Source: Tetmemena sp. SeJ-2015
Lineage: Eukaryota; Ciliophora; Spirotrichea; Sporadotrichida; Oxytrichidae
Direction of reading: 5' to 3'
DNA length: 64,000 bases
Assembly (NCBI GenBank): GCA_027382625.1
Contig: JAJKFJ010021722.1
Span: 124,001 to 188,000 of the forward strand
The notes under the pieces are model-generated. The model searched no databases. It saw only the letters and a list, made by a program, of their open reading frames with translations, and was not told where the DNA came from. Positions 59,872 to 64,000 of this stretch are shown here, piece after piece (positions within the stretch are counted from its first letter, which is position 1; every line of letters begins with the position of its first letter). The position numbers and the translations under genes are program-made.

Positions 59872-59907
59872 GCCTTGTATTATGTGTGCTACGCACTTAA
59901 TCTAGCA
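59872..59907 (+). CDS. ADAT2: ADAT2 MDS 3 (36 bp): second zinc cysteine
   Basis: Bounded by pointer GCCTTG (59872-59877) and pointer AATCTAGCA (59899-59907), whose partners lie inverted at 55282-55287 and 55250-55258. It supplies CIMCA..ALNLA, the second Cys of PCxxC. One base is missing within GTGTGCTACGC relative to the frame of the flanking MDSs. Confidence 0.82.
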
Positions 59908-60241
59908 ATCTTTATTAATGAATGAAACATATATATTTATTAATGCTATAGATAGAAAGAATTCAATTTAAAAAGAAATAGCGAAGGACATAATTCTTCA
60001 CTATCATTAATTTACATAAATTGTTTATAGTAAGTTATCTTCTTTATCTATTTCAGCTTATATAATGTCTCTTAGATTGAATCAAACGCTTTCAAAGAGG
60101 TGGAATTCATAGCAGATTTCTCAGGTTCTGAAAATAGATTTTATAATAATTTTAGCTAGTCATAACAACCAAAGTGTTGCCTCAAGTAAGAGTGAGAAAG
60201 CTGGGCTCCTAGTTAAGAAAGAAATTGGCCCTTTTCAAAAA

Positions 60242-62300
60242 ATGGATTAAATAGATTAGTTCAAAAGTTAGACTGATGAAGAATTGGAAGTTGAAGTCAA
60301 GGTTTCGCTTTACCTTGAAAAATCCTCCTATGGATAGATAAAAGGAACAGCTCAGAAAGTATCTGACAGAGCACAAATCCAAAATAGACTCGGCTAGGAA
60401 AGTATTCTCTAGAGTACCTTTCTCTCTTTTGCCGATTGAGCAAGCTGAACAGAAGATTAAGGAACTTAACTTTTCAAATTTCATAGACATGGAATTTGAG
60501 CCAACTGACTCTTGTCTAAATTACAAGATATAAGTAATATCTAGTACTAGTCTCCGTTTGATGTGATCGTCCATTGGAGGAGGCCTCATGAATTTATGAG
60601 GGCTGATTATTCAGAAGGGATATTAGACCCTGCAGTCTTTTATGAGTTTAATTCTGTAATCAAATGATGTGCGTCCTGGAGTTTTAGGAAATGAGTGGTT
60701 CTTGTCAGCTGTCTCTATCTTGGCTGAGAGACCTGCACTTTAACAAAATATTTACCTTGTTACCCAGAGGGAGAGCAGTTATTTCTTAATCGAATTGTGG
60801 GTGATGCTTTTGGAAAAAGCTTATGTAAATTAACTTCAAGTTTTTTATTAAAGATATAGGCTAAACTTCATGGAAACTATTACAATAATTGAAGAGGCTT
60901 TGCTCGATTTAACAGGCTGTCCCACTATCAGTTATGATGTTTATAATTTGATTAAATACTTTGATGATGAGGGCTTAAGGAAAGTATTACAATATTAAAG
61001 TAAAATTATCAAGTTATTAATTGAGATAAGTCATTTAAAATTAAATTCACGTTGCTTAAATTTATAAATATTAAATTCAAAGTTAATAAACGAATAATAA
61101 TCTTTCATCTCAACTTAAGGCGAAGGTAGATGGATTGATAACAACTAAATAACTTAAAACACTCATGAAATGAAAGAGAGCGCAGATGATGGCTCCAATA
61201 ATAAGGATCCGCTAGTTATTAATCCCTTACCTCGAGGGCAAGCCTTCTCCATAGTTCTAGTGAAAGATGTCTTGGGAAACTTTAACTGCTCAACCTCAGA
61301 TCTTCTCTGTAAAGTTATGAGTGGAAAGGAGACTGGAGTGAGAAGAGCTCTACTCTGTAAAGGATTTGGGCCTGTGTTCGTTTAAAATTAAGATGATGGT
61401 GATGGGACATTCTGGATGTGCTTTAAGTTTCAATCAAGCATTTCAAGTCACTAAATGTCTGCAGAATTAAGAATTGGGAAGAAGTAAGGATCAAAGGAAA
61501 GTTCATTAGAGTGCAAGATATTGAAGATCCAAATGTTGAAATGGTCATATCTAAATGGTAAATAGGCACAAAATTATTTATGATCTTTTAATTAAACAGT
61601 TAAAGTTTACTATTCAATAGACTTGCATGAGCAAACCAGGATTTTCATAAGTCTGCATCAAGAAGACGAACGTATTAAGGGAGTAATCTCGATTAATTCA
61701 AGATAGTTGATCTTAAAGACTTCGTGTAAGATAGGCATTGTACAATAGCATATCTAAGAAGGAAGGATGCACTTTAAAGAGACCTGAAAATGCTCAAATT
61801 AATATAATATGTTAACATGAACGGGTAACTTCATGAATATTTGATTTCAACAATTGAGGATATTTTCCACAAGTTTGATATGCTTATGAACTAAGAGCTC
61901 ACTTTCTGTGAATTCAAAGGCTTTTGTGAGTGTATTGGAAGAACAAACTTGACTAATGAATATATAGATACTCGGTCGCTATCATTCAACAAACAGAGGC
62001 ATAATAAATTTTTCCAAAGTCAAATTATGGAGGTAGTGATGAGAAATTGATTTTCTTTTTAATACGGAGAATTTGGGTTATGATAGAGACCTGCACTCAG
62101 TTCGGTCAAGATGCTTTGTGCTAACTTTTCACTCTGCTATTGAAGTCTCTGTAACTGTGAGAGTGCACTCCTTAGATTTGCTTAGAATAAAAAGGGCTAC
62201 AAACTCTTCTATACTTTCTCAGAGCAAGTTCACGCTTACACCTACGCAATTCAAAATAATGTGGGCAAAACTGTAGTTGCATATTATAATAATCTACTAG
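60242..62300 (+). CDS. Calpain-like scrambled gene, cluster 2 (alternating MDSs)
   Basis: The candidate start ATG 60242 reads MDQIDQFKSQTDEELEVEVK. Delimited MDSs: 60242-60512, 60551-60646, 60661-60740, 60755-60776, 60791-60883 (with a GT-AG intron at 60825-60859), 60894-60938, 60948-60975, 61161-61352, and 61384 onward. They encode FIDMEFEPTDS, DVIVHWRRPHEFM, DVRPGVLGNEWFLSAVSILA, LWVMLLEKAYAKLHGNYY, LLDLTGCPTISYD, RGQAFSIVLVKDV, YEWKGDWSEKSS, DDGDGTFWMCFK, NWEEVRIKGKFIRVQDIEDP and TRIFISLHQEDERIKGVI (domain III). The catalytic Cys of GxCWF is Glu here and the catalytic His of GHAY is Gln; no RNPWG segment was found, so one MDS may lie elsewhere. It is probably a non-proteolytic calpain homolog. 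Confidence 0.87.
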
Positions 62301-62587
62301 TATCTTGACTGTAGCACTTCTTAGAACATGCTTTTTACTATTTCATGGTTGATAGTTTAAAATCACAAAGAGAATAGAGGCAGGACACACTGAGTTTATG
62401 ATGCACACACTTGCCATGCCAAACGTGCAAAAGTTTATCCGTAGTGCGAAAGTAATCATGAGGGAAATCAATTGAAACAATTGAAACATTAGTTGAATTA
62501 TAAGTTTGAGGAATTATATTTTAACTCACACGCTTAATGATTATGAAAGATTAATTTTAAGGCTCTTAATAAATATTATAATATAAA

Positions 62588-63661
62588 ATGGCAATGCTTT
62601 TCACACTAAGAAATAGCCTCCTTAACAATTTAATGGCTCAGATAGATTTTTCTACTCCTGTCAGGTTCTCTGGCATCAAATTACAATCGACATTATTATT
62701 GCAGTTCCAAGAAGAATTACGGAAATTAACTTATTAGAATAAGAGGAATAATAAATTAATTTGAGATCTGTTATTTTTTTAAGAGTCACAATATGATTAT
62801 ACAAATCTCTCTTATTAATCTTGTTTATGCAATAGCTATAACTGCATCCCAGAGTGGCAGTAGCCAACCAAAGTAGATCCTTTTGATTATAAGCTGAGAA
62901 CCCCCAAAGAAATCTTGATTAATTTTCTAGATTAGTGCCTCCAGTTTTCCCATTGAATGTTGAGCATTGCGAATATCCCAACGGAGATACTACACCTGGA
63001 AACCTAGATTTCAGAGAAACTGTCGTAAGTATATATACTTCTCTAATAAGGTTTTCCAAATTTTAAAGTTCCATTCCTAATCATTAATCTAAACGCATCT
63101 CTATTATAGTGCAAAATCTAATTCAAGTTATCAGACATGGATTTGAGCGACTTGCAGCGTCAAAGATTGATATACTTGCTTGGTCCAAGATATAGAGAAG
63201 GCTAGGACATTCAGAAGATTGTTAGCAAGTCATTTAGAACTTATCACGAGAACTACGTAAAGGGATTTGAAACCTTAAGAGAAATTTTCTGGGAAGCTAA
63301 GCGCGCACCTCATCCTCATGTTAAGGACCTTAGGAACCCTTATAAGAGAGAAAGAGCAATCAAGTCATTGCTCGGAAAAACTAAGGCAGAGAGAACTAAA
63401 ACCATGAAGGACTGGAAAGACTGGCTTGAGCAAAGGAAGGTTGAAGTAGAGGCTGAGGAACTTGGTCTAAAGAAGAAGAAAGAGGAATAGGCTCTAGCAG
63501 AAGCTGAAGCTAACAAGGACCCAGTGATGGCTGGAAGAATGAAGAGAAGACTTCAAGCCAGAAAGAGAACCCATTAAGGTTAATTAGTTGAACATATCGG
63601 CAGACTCGACTACCTCACAGATCCATCAGTTCAAGATGAAACAACTCAGAAAAAGTAATGA
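62588..63661 (+). CDS. MRPS35: Mitochondrial ribosomal protein mS35
   Basis: Small-subunit mitoribosome protein. ATG 62588 with a basic/hydrophobic leader (AMLFTLRNSLLNNLMAQ), then PFDYKLRTPKEILINF, VEHCEYPNGDTTPGNLDF and, after a GT-AG intron (about 63026-63110), the conserved CKIQFKLSDMDLSDLQRQ, IYLLGPRYREGQD and FETLREIFWEAK, matching the mS35 pattern LSDL.L..L...KL..L.G.RY. A long charged tail with TAG-Gln codons ends TTQKKQ at TGA 63659. Breaks near 62700-62840 and 62950 imply IESs. Its stop lies 11 bp from the stop of the opposite-strand PA2G4 gene. Confidence 0.78.
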
Positions 63662-63672
63662 AGACTCATTTA

Positions 63673-64000
63673 TCAAGAGATATAGCCTTATCTGAATCTC
63701 TCTACTGAAAGAGGAAACTACATTTTGTAGAAGTATTTCTTAATGGTGCACTTGAACTGAGCAACAACTTCTCCAGCTTTCTCAACGAAGACGGGGTAAG
63801 CAGTGAGCATGATAATAATAGCATTCCTTAACTCCAACCTTGGCTCCAGTGGAGTCCTCAAAGCTTCTGATGGAGAAAGGAAGAGTGGGGTACTTCTTGT
63901 TAACCTCAGTGAAGAAAGCTCTTGCCTTTTGGAGCTTTAGGTTGTATTGAGTGTCGAGCTCTCTCTTATAGACGGTGGTTCTGAATTCACTCTCCTTGGG
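63673..64000 (-). CDS. PA2G4: PA2G4/EBP1-like protein, C-terminal part only
   Basis: The minus strand reads from the right edge PKESEFRTTVYKRELDTQYN, KLQKARAFFTEVNKKYPTLP, FSIRSFEDSTGAKVGVKEC, then LTAYPVFVEKAGEVVAQFKC and a tail to TGA 63673-63675. This is the pita-bread-fold family (type II methionine aminopeptidase-like, non-peptidase) that binds ribosomes; human has [27 protein letters not shown]. Codons are GC-rich and biased, as for a highly expressed gene. A small frame problem around 63809-63830 (TATTATTATC insert) may be a tiny IES or an error. The N-terminus is outside the window. Confidence 0.88.

Noticed and set aside
61360..61380. Pointer candidate TTGGGCCT shared by 56911 and 61366
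   Set aside because: Joining there puts DDGDGTFW out of frame; AAAATTA (56921/61384) keeps it in frame. The shared octamer may be a relic of duplication.
1..64000. CRISPR arrays, insertion sequences, bacterial operons or promoters
   Set aside because: The code, introns and protein families are those of a ciliate nucleus; no such structure was seen.
1..64000. Telomeric C4A4 repeats, tRNA or rRNA genes, TBE-type transposase genes
   Set aside because: Looked for by eye and not found; a proper covariance or HMM search was not possible.

Overview
The window reads as germline (micronuclear) DNA of a spirotrich ciliate of the Oxytricha/Stylonychia/Tetmemena kind. Conserved proteins (topoisomerase II, acyl-CoA oxidase, ECM29, protein disulfide isomerase, derlin, calpain, ADAT2) can only be read if TAA and TAG are glutamine and TGA is the sole stop. 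Their frames are also broken repeatedly by short AT-rich segments of about 10-220 bp. Each segment lies between direct repeats of 3-10 bp, and deleting it together with one repeat copy restores the conserved protein exactly. These are internal eliminated sequences (IESs) with pointers, separating macronuclear-destined segments (MDSs). True GT-AG introns (about 35-130 nt) are present as well and are distinct from the IESs. About 50 IESs are listed individually.

Layout. 1-1.3 kb: minus-strand gene, left end cut. 2.26-4.5 kb: unrecognised plus-strand gene with at least eight IESs. 4.7-11.3 kb: ECM29 proteasome adaptor. 11.2-13.8 kb: minus-strand coiled-coil protein. 14.0-19.9 kb: DNA topoisomerase II. 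20.0 kb: small glutaredoxin-like gene. 20.4-22.8 kb: acyl-CoA oxidase. 23.0-24.4 kb: two-domain PDI. 24.4-28.0 kb: minus-strand alpha/beta hydrolase, with a foldback inverted repeat inside it. 28.4-29.8 kb: PDI-like protein lacking CxxC. 30.1-31.0 kb: small unknown. 31.8-33.8 kb: CAMK-like pseudokinase. 33.9-35.1 kb: gene-free and AT-rich. 35.1-37.8 kb: mitochondrial-carrier-like gene and derlin. 37.9-41.4 kb: coiled-coil protein. 41.7-46.2 kb: cyclic-nucleotide-binding-domain protein containing a decayed 1.2-kb tandem copy. 46.5-47.4 kb: palmitoyl-protein thioesterase. 47.7-48.6 kb: ankyrin protein. 48.7-50.8 kb: multi-span membrane protein. 50.9-54.0 kb: LRR/ankyrin protein. 54.0-54.9 kb: unknown. 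62.6-63.7 kb: mitoribosomal protein mS35. 63.7-64 kb: end of a PA2G4/EBP1 homolog.

The outstanding region is 55.1-62.3 kb, which holds two scrambled, physically interleaved genes. A calpain-like gene is split into at least 17 MDSs that alternate strictly between a cluster at 56.4-56.9 kb and one at 60.2-61.6 kb. Sixteen pointer pairs, each increasing in order in both clusters, rebuild one calpain in frame. An ADAT2-type tRNA adenosine deaminase is split between plus-strand MDSs at 59.6-59.9 kb and minus-strand MDSs at 55.1-55.4 kb, so it needs inversions; its zinc-binding PCxxC site exists only after rearrangement. The rebuilt calpain has Glu in place of the catalytic Cys and Gln in place of the catalytic His.

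Gene order shows no operon-like logic. Genes are tightly packed, and two convergent pairs overlap in coding sequence. A few residual frameshifts lack a pointer and may be assembly errors.
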